A stretch of 64,000 nucleotides of DNA, from assembly GCA_902604855.1 (NCBI GenBank), contig CACLAF010000006.1, forward strand, positions 1 through 64,000. The letters are read 5' to 3'. This document shows, piece by piece, positions 52,070 through 61,209 of this stretch. The DNA is from an uncultured SAR86 cluster bacterium (lineage in GTDB: Bacteria > Pseudomonadota > Gammaproteobacteria > Magnimaribacterales > Magnimaribacteraceae). Both the position numbers and the translations under genes were made by a program. Each line of letters starts with the position of its first letter. Position 1 is the stretch's first letter. The notes under the pieces are model-generated. The model saw nothing but the letters and a program-made list of their open reading frames with translations, searched no databases and was not told the DNA's origin.

Positions 52070-52837
52070 TTATGCTGTGAAACCTCCATCAATTGTGTGC
52101 ACAGAACCGGTGATAAACTCACTCTCATCACTAGAAAGAAATAACATCAACTTAGCTATCTCATCGGCTTCAGCATATCGACCTAAAGGTATCTGTTCTG
52201 CCAAAGAACCTTTACTAGTTTCTTCTCCAGTAATCTTGGAGAAACCGTCTTCTAAAACTCTCATCATTTGTGTCTCTACAGGAGAAGGATTTACCGAATT
52301 AACCCTTATCTTCATCTCAGCACATTCTTTAGCAGCTGATTTAGTCAAACCTACAACGGCATGTTTGCTCATCACATATGGGGATAATAGAGATGCTCCT
52401 GTAACGCCTGCTACACTTGAGGTTATAACCACACTTCCTCCCCCTCTTTCATTTAAAGCTGGTATAACTGCCTTTAAGCCCAGAAAAGGGCCCTTTGCAT
52501 TCACTGCCATTACACTATCAAATACCTCTTCATCATAATCAACTATTGACTGAATTTCTCCAGCCACACCTGCATTAGCAATGAAAATATCAACACCTCC
52601 ATATCTTTCAATTGCCAAATCTACTGCTTTTTGATTGTCTGAAAGTAGTGATACATCTCCTTTAAAATAACTGACCTTATTAGAATCAATCTCTTTAATT
52701 GCATCAACAAGATCATCTTCACTTAAATCAACCATCAAAACACTTGCACCTTCTTTAAGAAAAAGTTCTGTAGTAGCTCTTCCTATGCCCCCAGTTGCAC
52801 CTGTGACTATAGCTACTTTGTCTTCTAATCTATTCAT
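52070..52837 (-). CDS. Short-chain dehydrogenase/reductase
   Basis: A 255-residue SDR. The cofactor motif is TGATGGIGRATTEL (13-26), NAGVAG follows, and Ser-Tyr-Lys lies in ITSSVAGVTG...SPYVMSK. The ending VHTIDGGFTA is usual for the family. It resembles 3-oxoacyl reductase-like SDRs; the substrate is unknown. The phr gene starts immediately downstream with no spacer. Confidence 0.92.
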   Translation of the reverse strand: MNRLEDKVAIVTGATGGIGRATTELFLKEGASVLMVDLSEDDLVDAIKEIDSNKVSYFKGDVSLLSDNQKAVDLAIERYGGVDIFIANAGVAGEIQSIVDYDEEVFDSVMAVNAKGPFLGLKAVIPALNERGGGSVVITSSVAGVTGASLLSPYVMSKHAVVGLTKSAAKECAEMKIRVNSVNPSPVETQMMRVLEDGFSKITGEETSKGSLAEQIPLGRYAEADEIAKLMLFLSSDESEFITGSVHTIDGGFTA

Positions 52838-52869
52838 AAAACTAATTAATTGATTTTTTTAGTGCGTGT

Positions 52870-53619
52870 TTATTGAGAAAGTAAAAAAATACCTCTACCA
52901 ATAAAAACTGCTCCTACAGAAAGGACAATTCGTTGAGTCCATCTAAAAAAAATTTCATCGTCTATTATATCTAAAACCTTCTTACCAAGAGTAGTTCCTA
53001 CTACAGATAAAAATATTGCAAAGAGCAAGAATATAGGCTCAGGCCAATTTTTTAGGCTATATGTCAACAATCCTCCAAAAAAAATAATTTTGGAAATATG
53101 CCCAATAGTTTGTGCTACTGCCTTTGTAGCAACGACTTGATGTCTTGTCATATCTACTCTTTGAAAGAAAACATCTAACAATGGACCGCCAACACCAGCT
53201 ACTAAGTTTGTAAGAACCACTACGCAACCTGCTAAAACTCCCGTACCTGCTTTTGTGATATCCAGAGCAAGTTCTTTTGGGACTATCCATGCAATATAAG
53301 GCAATAATCCTAATGCAAATATTATTAAGATTTGACTAGGTTCGAAAGCTATAAAAAATAGAAAGATTAAAGCTATAGTACTGCCCAATAGCAGCATTGA
53401 AATGATCTTCCAATTGATATCTGTTCTATTGAGCCATGCTCTATATCCATTTGATGTTGCTTGAATTAGACCATGAAGCACCATCGCAGGTCCTACGGAA
53501 AGGAAACTAATCAATATACCCATGAGAATAAGGCCACCGAGCATACCAAAAATAGAGGATAAAAAAGCTGTTGCCAAGGTTGCAAATAGTATAAAAATGA
53601 GAATTAAATCTAATTCCAT
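52870..53619 (-). CDS. TauE/SafE family permease
   Basis: A 249-residue protein with about seven or eight TM segments. The family motif positions include FGMLGGLILMGILIS near the start and VAGVGGPLLDVFFQRVDM with SKIIFFGG in the second half. TauE/SafE proteins export sulphite, sulphoacetate or other organosulphur anions. The substrate here is unknown. It is immediately downstream of a GST gene with no gap, possibly exporting a glutathione-linked or sulphur by-product. Confidence 0.88.
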   Translation of the reverse strand: MELDLILIFILFATLATAFLSSIFGMLGGLILMGILISFLSVGPAMVLHGLIQATSNGYRAWLNRTDINWKIISMLLLGSTIALIFLFFIAFEPSQILIIFALGLLPYIAWIVPKELALDITKAGTGVLAGCVVVLTNLVAGVGGPLLDVFFQRVDMTRHQVVATKAVAQTIGHISKIIFFGGLLTYSLKNWPEPIFLLFAIFLSVVGTTLGKKVLDIIDDEIFFRWTQRIVLSVGAVFIGRGIFLLSQ

Positions 53620-54474
53620 TTATTGTTCTAAAAGAAAATCTTCGATTGATCTACCTTTCAAACGCAAGATCAAAGAATGAACATACAATACAAACTGCAT
53701 TATCAAAGGTCTTCTTACTTCTTTTCTAAAGAGAACATTTGCATATAGTCTTTCATACCAACCAGACACATTAGGGTGTAATCTTTGGAGCGGATAATTT
53801 GCATGTTGTATTCTCGTTGCGTAAATGAACCAGGCAATATCTACTAAAGATAGCTCAGCACCTAAAATATATGGACTATCCTCTAATTGATCATTGAGAT
53901 CTTCCAAAGCAGTCCTAAAACGAATCAAAGACCTGCTTGCATCTTCGTTTGTTATCCCATACTTTTCGTAATGCTCCCAAAAATTTCTATTTACATCGTC
54001 CATAGAGTCTAATTCTCCATTTAAAGTAGCTTTATTTTTTGCTTTAGGCTGAACAGACTTTCCTTTATTTAAAAATCTTGGAACCAAAAACTTAAAGGTA
54101 ATATTTCTTATATCAACATGCAGATTATCTTCAAATTTTAATAATTCTTTAACCTTCTCTTCCATGTTCTCTGGAATTAAAGGGGATTCTTTGAAGCATC
54201 CCTCGAGATACTCAAGAATATCATTGCTCTCTATATGAACCTCTCCATCATGTATTAGAACTGGCACTAGAGATCTTGGGTTGATGCCCTGAAACCATTC
54301 AGAGAAGTTCTCGCCAGCAGAAAGATTTATTTGATGTGATGTAAATGGTATTTTTTTTAAATTTAGATAAATTCTAGTTTTCATAGAACAAGCTGAAAAC
54401 TGGTAATTTAAAAGGTGAACGCCCTTCCAATCCAAGATTTCCTTGGTTTTGATGTCAGAACTCAATAATTTCAT
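53620..54474 (-). CDS. Glutathione S-transferase-like protein
   Basis: A 284-residue GST-fold protein with an N-terminal extension. The glutathione-site region is FSACSMKTRIYLNLKKIPF (about 27-45), with RSLVPVLIHDG (cis-Pro) and ESNDILEYL. The C-terminal half has SPYILGAELSLVDIAWFIY. The Cys in SACS is where many GSTs carry the catalytic Ser/Cys, suggesting a cysteine-type thiol transferase. It overlaps the PhoD-like gene by four bases and directly adjoins TauE. Confidence 0.85.
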   Translation of the reverse strand: MKLLSSDIKTKEILDWKGVHLLNYQFSACSMKTRIYLNLKKIPFTSHQINLSAGENFSEWFQGINPRSLVPVLIHDGEVHIESNDILEYLEGCFKESPLIPENMEEKVKELLKFEDNLHVDIRNITFKFLVPRFLNKGKSVQPKAKNKATLNGELDSMDDVNRNFWEHYEKYGITNEDASRSLIRFRTALEDLNDQLEDSPYILGAELSLVDIAWFIYATRIQHANYPLQRLHPNVSGWYERLYANVLFRKEVRRPLIMQFVLYVHSLILRLKGRSIEDFLLEQ

Positions 54475-56066
54475 ATGTAAATCTTTTCACTGGAAACCAC
54501 CTCTCCAGTTTCCAAATTATCTGGATTGTGACCACCACAAGAATTGATCTCAGCAACTGCTTGTTCATTTTCTATAGTAAAGAAAGTAAAGCCATTTTCT
54601 TCTTTGGTTCTATATATAGATTCACAGATAAGTTGATTAGGATTATCAGCTGTAATACCTCGGGCAAAAGAAGGCCAAGTTCCTGTTGAGCTACTTATGG
54701 GCCCAACCAAAAAGGTTTTAACCTCTCTTTGTAATTTTATTGTATCTGATTGAAGGATCGATGTTGCACCCAATGCATGTATATCGCCTGAGAAGATAAA
54801 TCTTGAACCAGCTCTTTCTGAAATACTTTGAAGTAAACGTTGATGTTGCAAAAACCATCCCTTTTGCCAAAGGTATTTATTTGCATCGATTGTTAAAGAT
54901 CCTTTTCTACCTGATAGCAATTCATTTATTACCGTGCCAGATGTCCCTTCCTCGGCGACAACATCAGGATACCACTCCCTCCATTTTCCTGCGGTATATC
55001 CTAGTGGATGTGATGGGATAAAGGCTAGATGCTTTGCTTTTGAGTCGGTTATTCTGGATAAAAGCCATTTTTCATCTTCACTAGAGATTAAAACTGCTTT
55101 TTCTTCGCCAAGAGTCATATTTCCAGCGCAATCTGCTATGAGTCCTTCAAAAGCATTTCCATACCTTATTCTGCCAGTCCTTCTTCCGGGCTTATTATCT
55201 GGAGTATCGATAAAAGGAGGATAAAAAAGATCAGCCATTTTTTGAAAAGCACCTTTACTGAATGCGTCAGCCGGAAAGGTTACCAAATCTTCTTCTGCAT
55301 CATCATTCTCAAAATAGTCATGATCATCAGGAATAAAGAAAATTGGAGTACTTTTAAATTTAGTACCATAAAGAGCTGCTATTTGTTCATTACCAATTTT
55401 TTTTAAGATTGTTTCATTATTTTCACTGTCTGCGCTTTCAGATCTATTAAAAACACCGTACCTAAATTTTAAATATCCTCCCACAAAAAACTTTATCAAC
55501 TTACTGTTTCGTCCAACTGGAGGAAAATTTTCACCTCTAAGATCGAAATAGATATGATCTCCTATCGAGATGGCGAAATCAGGGTTTTTGGATAGGCCTT
55601 CATCAAAAATCTTTTGTCTAAACTTAAAAGACTTAAAAAACTCTTTACCAGACGCTTTAAAACCATCTCCGCCACCAGCACATGTAAAGGCCATCATAGA
55701 GATATTTTTTACTTCTGATTCAGGATCAGGAAAAGTCTTCAACTGCCAAGGCTTAAAAATTGATTCTTTCTCAGAAAATAACTCAAGTTCATAAGATGTA
55801 TCTGAAAGAAGTTTATCTGAAATAAATTGCCAATGTTTGCCTTCACGATCAATAGGTCTTCCAGTAACAAGAATTTGATTATTAAGGATAAGATCAAGAT
55901 TTTCGACACCTTTTGATAATGATAATGAAACAGCAAGTTTTTCATGACTTGCTGAAGATAAAATATGCTTTACTTCAGTAAAACTTGAATTGCGAAAGAT
56001 ATAACCACCTGCTAAAAGCGTAGCAAGCACTCCGGAAATCTTCAGAAAAGTTCTTCTTGAGTACAC
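54471..56066 (-). CDS. PhoD-like metallophosphatase with Tat signal
   Basis: A 531-residue exported phosphoesterase. The start SRRTFLK (3-9) followed by a hydrophobic stretch is a twin-arginine signal, so folded export is expected. After a PhoD N-terminal-like domain come FAISIGDHIYFD, PDDHDYFENDD and FSGDIHALGATS, the metal ligands of a calcineurin-like/PhoD core. PhoD enzymes cleave phosphodiesters or monoesters to gain phosphate, often in low-phosphate seawater. Its stop overlaps the GST start by four bases. Confidence 0.9.
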   Translation of the reverse strand: MYSRRTFLKISGVLATLLAGGYIFRNSSFTEVKHILSSASHEKLAVSLSLSKGVENLDLILNNQILVTGRPIDREGKHWQFISDKLLSDTSYELELFSEKESIFKPWQLKTFPDPESEVKNISMMAFTCAGGGDGFKASGKEFFKSFKFRQKIFDEGLSKNPDFAISIGDHIYFDLRGENFPPVGRNSKLIKFFVGGYLKFRYGVFNRSESADSENNETILKKIGNEQIAALYGTKFKSTPIFFIPDDHDYFENDDAEEDLVTFPADAFSKGAFQKMADLFYPPFIDTPDNKPGRRTGRIRYGNAFEGLIADCAGNMTLGEEKAVLISSEDEKWLLSRITDSKAKHLAFIPSHPLGYTAGKWREWYPDVVAEEGTSGTVINELLSGRKGSLTIDANKYLWQKGWFLQHQRLLQSISERAGSRFIFSGDIHALGATSILQSDTIKLQREVKTFLVGPISSSTGTWPSFARGITADNPNQLICESIYRTKEENGFTFFTIENEQAVAEINSCGGHNPDNLETGEVVSSEKIYI

Positions 56067-56071
56067 CCTCT

Positions 56072-57292
56072 TTATAAGCTTTGAAAGGCCTGTTTTGCAG
56101 TATTCTCTATGAAATCAATGTCTTCATTGCGATGAGCTAGAGAAATAAAATGATTATGATATCCAAGCATGTAAACACCTCTCCTCACACATTCATCAAT
56201 CCATCTGAAATGAGTTTCAAAGTCTACATCCTCCAATCGATAATAAGGCATAGAAGGTATTCCTGAGGCAATTAAGTTAAAACCTTCTTTCTCAGCAACT
56301 TTAACGAGTCTTCTATTAAGATTCTCACCATACTCAATCAGTTTATTAGGAGCATTTACCTTTTGTAATTGATCGAGAGTTGCAAGTGCTGCAGCCATGG
56401 GGGGTGCACTAAAAAACTGAGTACCAGTAAAATAAACTTTCTCAGCAGAATGCTTCAGCTTTTCTGTACCGACCAATGATGCCAGGGGGTGGCCATTAGC
56501 AATAGCCTTGCCAAAACAAATCATATCCGGTGAAAAATCAAAAGCTACATTAGAGCCGGCTAGATTTATTCTAAATCCAGCCCTCACATCATCAACAATA
56601 GTCAAAACTTCATATTGTTTGCATAATGATGTAATTTTCTTCCAGTAGCCCTCTTCTGGCAGAGTGTTATCTCGAGAGACGGGATGATCGTATGGTGAAG
56701 AAATAAAACAAGCAATATCATTTCCGTGCATGTTGAGCAATTCTTCTAAACCTTCAATATCATTCCATTTAATTTTCAACACATGTTCATTATCAGAGTC
56801 AATAATACCTGGCCTACTTTTATCTTGCATCCAAGGGGCAACGCCGTGATAACCGTCATCAATTTTTACAATCTTCTTCTTTGAAGTGTATTCACGAGCT
56901 ATCATTACAGCTAAGCTTGTTGCATCTCCTCCATTCTTTCCAAACAAGGCCCAATCTGCAATATCTACCATTTCAACTAACTTAGTTGCAAGGTCAACCA
57001 TAATTGGTGAAGCTAAACTGACAGTATTTCCTTTTTCAGAAGAGGTCTTGAATGCTTCTTCTACTTCGGGATGGTTATAGCCTAAAATTGAAGGACCATA
57101 TCCACACATTAAATCTATGTATCGGTTATCATCAAGATCCCAAAAATAGGCTCCTTCGGATCTAGAAAAAAATTTAGGTCCAGTATCTCTTACCGCATAT
57201 TTATAATGCCCAAAAATGCCTCCAGGAATTACTTCCTTAGCCTTCTTGAAGTATTCATTAGATTTGGTTACTTCGTAAGTAGTATTTTTCAT
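56072..57292 (-). CDS. Class III aminotransferase, glutamate-1-semialdehyde aminomutase-like
   Basis: A 406-residue PLP enzyme of the GSA aminomutase/class III type. YFWDLDDNRYIDLMCGYGPSI begins near 48, PLP-phosphate contacts include GKNGGDATSLAVM, IVDDVRAGFR holds the Asp, and FGKAIANGHPLA the PLP lysine. It is not the HemL involved in haem synthesis in any evident way: it sits beside a CmcJ-like gene and a PhoD gene. The role is probably transamination of a specialised amine or aldehyde. Confidence 0.88.
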   Translation of the reverse strand: MKNTTYEVTKSNEYFKKAKEVIPGGIFGHYKYAVRDTGPKFFSRSEGAYFWDLDDNRYIDLMCGYGPSILGYNHPEVEEAFKTSSEKGNTVSLASPIMVDLATKLVEMVDIADWALFGKNGGDATSLAVMIAREYTSKKKIVKIDDGYHGVAPWMQDKSRPGIIDSDNEHVLKIKWNDIEGLEELLNMHGNDIACFISSPYDHPVSRDNTLPEEGYWKKITSLCKQYEVLTIVDDVRAGFRINLAGSNVAFDFSPDMICFGKAIANGHPLASLVGTEKLKHSAEKVYFTGTQFFSAPPMAAALATLDQLQKVNAPNKLIEYGENLNRRLVKVAEKEGFNLIASGIPSMPYYRLEDVDFETHFRWIDECVRRGVYMLGYHNHFISLAHRNEDIDFIENTAKQAFQSL

Positions 57293-57299
57293 CTGAAAG

Positions 57300-58106
57300 C
57301 TAATCGAAGAAACAAACTGCTCTGACTTCTATGCTTTCTCTTGGTGAAACTCCCTCTGGAGTATCTGGATAATCAAATGCACTATGTAATGTTGGTATAA
57401 AAGGCTTCTCTTCGGAGTCATAAGTCTTGAACATAAGAACTTCATCTCTATTCATTTCTGGATAGAAATACCACTTATGAGAATCGCTGTGGGAAGACTG
57501 ACAAATTTCAACTGTCAAGGCATTCGGTTGATCTGGAAGATAGTTAAATAAGTCTGTAGGTATCAATTCTTTATCAGAAACGGATCTTTTATCGCAAACA
57601 GCAAACGGCGTATCTACACCGTCCTTATCAAACCTTCTCCAAAGATTATAAACAACAATCCTTTTAGGATTAATTCCTGTCTCTTTTAAAAATGGATCTA
57701 GTGTTGCTCCGAAACTAGTTGTGAAATCATTATGGACCAACCTATGCCCCCCTTTCCTCTCACCAGTTTCAGCTTGAGCTTCATTTCGGGTTATGTGAGA
57801 AAAAATTTGTACAGTATCAGCACCTACTTTTTCTTTCACATGAGTAGCCATCTCTTGGTAATAAATATTTACTACCTCCTCATCATTATAAAAATCTTCA
57901 ACCGAAGATATATGATTAATTAATTCAAATCCGCCCATTGTTATATCAAAGTTGGATTCTCTGGCATTATGAACTGTTTTCTTAAATGCTTTTAAGTAGT
58001 CTGGTAAAGTGTTTTTATCATCAGAATCATTCTCTAGGCCATAAGCTGGCTTAGCTTCATTCTCTTTTAAAGGTTTTCTGTAATTAAATTCAGCTTCAAT
58101 ATTCAT
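57300..58106 (-). CDS. CmcJ/AsaB/NvfI-family oxidoreductase-like protein
   Basis: A 268-residue protein matching the CmcJ/AsaB family known from fungal and actinobacterial secondary metabolism. Family text includes RLVHNDFTTSFG, VVYNLWRRF, FAVCDKRS and SHKWYFYPEMNRDEVLMFKTYDS. The His-x-x-Asp and later His could form a metal site (CmcJ partners in cephamycin methoxylation). It lies seven bases upstream of the aminotransferase, in a likely operon with PhoD, GST and TauE. The substrate is unknown. Confidence 0.82.
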   Translation of the reverse strand: MNIEAEFNYRKPLKENEAKPAYGLENDSDDKNTLPDYLKAFKKTVHNARESNFDITMGGFELINHISSVEDFYNDEEVVNIYYQEMATHVKEKVGADTVQIFSHITRNEAQAETGERKGGHRLVHNDFTTSFGATLDPFLKETGINPKRIVVYNLWRRFDKDGVDTPFAVCDKRSVSDKELIPTDLFNYLPDQPNALTVEICQSSHSDSHKWYFYPEMNRDEVLMFKTYDSEEKPFIPTLHSAFDYPDTPEGVSPRESIEVRAVCFFD

Positions 58107-58191
58107 AGGTCAAAAATAAAGTTTATATAAAACATATTACAACATTTTTTATTGAAAGATTATTAATATAAGAAAGATAGACTTAGCTCGA

Positions 58192-59511
58192 TTAATTCGA
58201 AGATTGGGTGCTCTCCCAATATTCTTTATACTTAATTGCAGTGTTCTTTTCATTTTTCTGATACTGAAAGAATGCTTTCAGGACACCTAGATTTAGATCT
58301 GGATCTAAATCTTCTCCCATCCTGATAAGATTCAGGCACCAAAATGCTTGTTGACCCCATCCATTTATACCTTTTACAACAGAAAAAGGAGAATTAAGAC
58401 CTAACCAGCCTGGGCCTACTTGCATAGTTTTTTCCAAGATAGGAGTCTTGGATAAATCGCTTTCAATTAACTTATTAGCTATATTTGGATCAATACAAAA
58501 TGGTCTTGCTATGCCAATAACATCACATGCATCTTTATTTAATGCATTATTCATTCCTTCTGTACTTCTAAATCCTCCGGTTACCATGAGAGGGCCCTTG
58601 AACACTGATCTGATATCATTTGCATAATCTAAAAAATAAGCTTCACGTGCAATTGTACTCTCCCTTCTCTTTTCAGCTCTTTCTGGATTTAGGCCCATAT
58701 CAATTCCAACCAAATGAGGTTGTTCATATGTTCCTCCAGAGACTTCTAAAAGATCTAATCCTTCCTCGTTTAACCAAGTTGCAACTTGAATAGCGTCCTC
58801 ATGAGTAAATCCACCTTTTTGAAAGTCTGCAGAGTTTAATTTAAGCGATACTGGAAAATCTGTTCCTACTGATACTCTGACTGCCCTTACTATTTCAAGA
58901 AGAAATTTCGCCCTATGTTCTAAGCTACCTCCCCATTCATCTTCTCTTAGGTTGATATCAGGTGATAGGAACTCAGATATTAAATATCCATGTGCTCCAT
59001 GTATTTGTACACCTGTAAAACCAGTGTCTTTTGCAATGCTAGCGCAATGAGAAAATCTCTGAATGATATCTAAAATTTCTTCATGTGTTAACGGTCTAGG
59101 TTTACCAAATTGTGCGCCAGGCATTTGAAGCTGTACGTCCGAAGGCGCCACTGGAGTCTCTGAAACTGATGCCGGAGTTTGCCTTCCTGCATGAGAAATC
59201 TGCATCCATAAATGAGTATTATTTTTTGTACCAGCTTCAGCATACGAAGTTAATCTAGATAATTGTTCATTCGTTTGTTTTCCCTCTATAACAACATTAC
59301 CTGGCCTCTCAAGATAACGATGATCAACTTGAACATTACCAGTTAATAGGATCCCAGCTCCTCCAGAAGACCATCTATCATACAAATTAACGTGCTTAAA
59401 GGTGGCTCTATTTTGTTCATCCGCTAAGCCTTCAGTCATTGCACCTTTACAAATACGATTTTTTATTTGCACTCCGCAAGGTAGTACGAGCTTATCTGAT
59501 ATGTCTACCAT
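58192..59511 (-). CDS. NADH:flavin oxidoreductase (Old Yellow Enzyme family)
   Basis: A flavin TIM-barrel reductase. Flavin and substrate motifs include RICKGAMTEGLAD, LWMQISHAGRQTP, FTGVQIHGAHGYLISEFLSP (20 residues) and VTGGFRS. I place the start at ATG 59511 (439 residues, MVDISDKLVL), which clears the SDR gene. ATG 59532 (446 residues) overlaps it by 17 bases and is the alternative; neither has a clear ribosome site. OYE enzymes reduce activated alkenes or nitro compounds. It is in the same run as an SDR and a GST. Confidence 0.88.
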   Translation of the reverse strand: MVDISDKLVLPCGVQIKNRICKGAMTEGLADEQNRATFKHVNLYDRWSSGGAGILLTGNVQVDHRYLERPGNVVIEGKQTNEQLSRLTSYAEAGTKNNTHLWMQISHAGRQTPASVSETPVAPSDVQLQMPGAQFGKPRPLTHEEILDIIQRFSHCASIAKDTGFTGVQIHGAHGYLISEFLSPDINLREDEWGGSLEHRAKFLLEIVRAVRVSVGTDFPVSLKLNSADFQKGGFTHEDAIQVATWLNEEGLDLLEVSGGTYEQPHLVGIDMGLNPERAEKRRESTIAREAYFLDYANDIRSVFKGPLMVTGGFRSTEGMNNALNKDACDVIGIARPFCIDPNIANKLIESDLSKTPILEKTMQVGPGWLGLNSPFSVVKGINGWGQQAFWCLNLIRMGEDLDPDLNLGVLKAFFQYQKNEKNTAIKYKEYWESTQSSN

Positions 59512-59515
59512 AGGT

Positions 59516-60400
59516 CTAATATTTCTCTCCATCCTCTCTAGGAGAAAAGAATTTTGCCATTTCCTCTTCCGAATTCGGAACTATCTCTTTTCTTGATAAT
59601 ATATTGTCAAAGTGAGACCTGAGGGAATCATCCCAGGCAGGATGAGATAAAATATAAAAAATGTTCTTTTTTATAGCTTCAAGAACAATTTTTGCTATTT
59701 CGTCAGGTTTCTTTCCCTGTCGAAGCATCGCTGACATAATTTCGGCACCTATTTCATTAGTCGTTTCTCGTGCATCGCCCAAATAACTTGGTCGATTTCT
59801 TTCTGACTTATCTATGTTTGTATCAACAAAACCTGGACATAAAACAGACGCATTAATTTTAGTTTGTCGAGAAATTAAATCTCTGCGAAGAGCCTCTGTT
59901 AGAGCCATGACAGCATGTTTGCTAACTCCATAGGTTCCTGCTCCAGGTAGTAATCCTGCCATTGAAACGGTTGTCAGCACATGTCCCTCTTCACCATGTT
60001 CTACCATATGCGGAAGGAAAGTTTGAATGCCCGTTAAAACACCCTGATAATTTACACCCATTACCCACTCCCAATCATCCTTATCAATCTCCCAGATTGG
60101 TTTATTTCCTGAATTAGCTCCGATGCCAGCGTTATTACACAAAATATGAATGTTCCCGTATTCTTCTATTGCCTTTGCATATAACTCTTTAATAGATTCT
60201 TCGACTAAAACATCAGTTTTTACACCTATAACCCTATGTTGATATTGCCTTAGACTCTCAACAGTTTTTTCTAGAGCATCTTCTTCTATATCGGCAAGTA
60301 CAACTTGCATTTTTTCTTGTGCAAATCTTTCAGCAAGTGCTTTACCTATTCCGCTTGCGGCTCCAGTTATGACAGCTGTTTTTCCTTCGAATTGCTCCAT
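59516..60400 (-). CDS. Short-chain dehydrogenase/reductase
   Basis: A 294-residue SDR of the longer type. The cofactor motif is TGAASGIGKALA (13-24), NNAGIGAN follows, and the catalytic site is VSMAGLLPGAGTYGVSKHA. FVDTNIDKSERNRPS and the C-terminal extension (RQGKKPDEIAKIVLEAIKK) are common to environmental SDRs of unknown substrate. It starts eight bases after the GST gene and precedes the flavin reductase, suggesting a reductive detoxification or catabolic unit. Confidence 0.9.
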   Translation of the reverse strand: MEQFEGKTAVITGAASGIGKALAERFAQEKMQVVLADIEEDALEKTVESLRQYQHRVIGVKTDVLVEESIKELYAKAIEEYGNIHILCNNAGIGANSGNKPIWEIDKDDWEWVMGVNYQGVLTGIQTFLPHMVEHGEEGHVLTTVSMAGLLPGAGTYGVSKHAVMALTEALRRDLISRQTKINASVLCPGFVDTNIDKSERNRPSYLGDARETTNEIGAEIMSAMLRQGKKPDEIAKIVLEAIKKNIFYILSHPAWDDSLRSHFDNILSRKEIVPNSEEEMAKFFSPREDGEKY

Positions 60401-60408
60401 GATATTTA

Positions 60409-61167
60409 TTAGATATTGATTAACTTTTTCTGAATAACCTTAAAGGCCTTTTTGTTAGCATTAATTATTGCCTCCATAGGTGGAGCCTCCTTACTTATAT
60501 CACCTAACTCAAATAAGGCGACATGTATATCATCATGATAATCTACATTTTGCATCTCCTTTAACCACTTTCGAATATTAGGATATGGCTCAAAATTATA
60601 AATATTAGTGAACATGCTTTGCAGTTGGCCTATCTCAACATATGCAGAGATATCAGCAATTGTCATGGTATTTCCAATTAAAAATCTTGAGTCTCTTAAC
60701 CAGCCTATTTCAATTGCCTCAAAAGCTTTTTCTATATTAGATTTAGATGAAACTAAAAAATCTTCTGAAAAATTTAGGTCTTTTCTAACTTTTGGTGCAA
60801 CAAGACCTATTGAAGCTTCTCTCACATTTCTGTGATGTAGATGTAAATAAGAATCTACTTTTGCTCTTTTTTCTGGATTAACTGGATATAAATCGTCCCA
60901 ATTATATTTATTACACAAGTAACACATAATGGCATGCGATTCTGATATGGCAAATCCTGTATCTGGATCCTCTAAACTCGGAATTGTTCCGGTGGGAAAC
61001 TTTTCTAGGAAGTCAGGATGACGGCTTCCACCTTCTGATGAAGAGCCTGGGTTTGTTAACTTCAATTTAAAAGGAAAGTTCTTCATTAACATCAACCACA
61101 TTACAGCGCGCACTGGTTGTGAAAAAGGGACACCATAAATTAGTATGTTTTTAGAAGTTTGATCCAT
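60409..61167 (-). CDS. Glutathione S-transferase-like protein
   Basis: A GST-fold protein of 252 residues from the ATG at 61167 (MDQTSKNILIYG). That start follows a good ribosome site (AGGGAG, five bases away); an upstream ATG at 61194 is less likely. The thioredoxin half has VPFSQPVRAVMWLMLMK, FPTGTIPSLEDPDTGF (cis-Pro) and ESHAIMCYL. The C-terminal half has FLIGNTMTIADISAYVE. It resembles theta-class GSTs. It begins 43 bases after the phosphoribosyltransferase gene end. Confidence 0.88.
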   Translation of the reverse strand: MDQTSKNILIYGVPFSQPVRAVMWLMLMKNFPFKLKLTNPGSSSEGGSRHPDFLEKFPTGTIPSLEDPDTGFAISESHAIMCYLCNKYNWDDLYPVNPEKRAKVDSYLHLHHRNVREASIGLVAPKVRKDLNFSEDFLVSSKSNIEKAFEAIEIGWLRDSRFLIGNTMTIADISAYVEIGQLQSMFTNIYNFEPYPNIRKWLKEMQNVDYHDDIHVALFELGDISKEAPPMEAIINANKKAFKVIQKKLINI

Positions 61168-61209
61168 TTTTTCTCCCTTTGAACATATTAGCATCCAGGA
61201 AGAAAAAAT

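Noticed and set aside
51969-52538. 189-residue plus-strand frame across photolyase and SDR starts
   Set aside because: Antisense shadow of the SDR gene; no recognisable domain or ribosome site.
56072-57292. hemL (glutamate-1-semialdehyde aminomutase for haem)
   Set aside because: The fold matches, but the context (CmcJ-like, PhoD, GST) and divergence in the N-terminal region point to another class III aminotransferase role.
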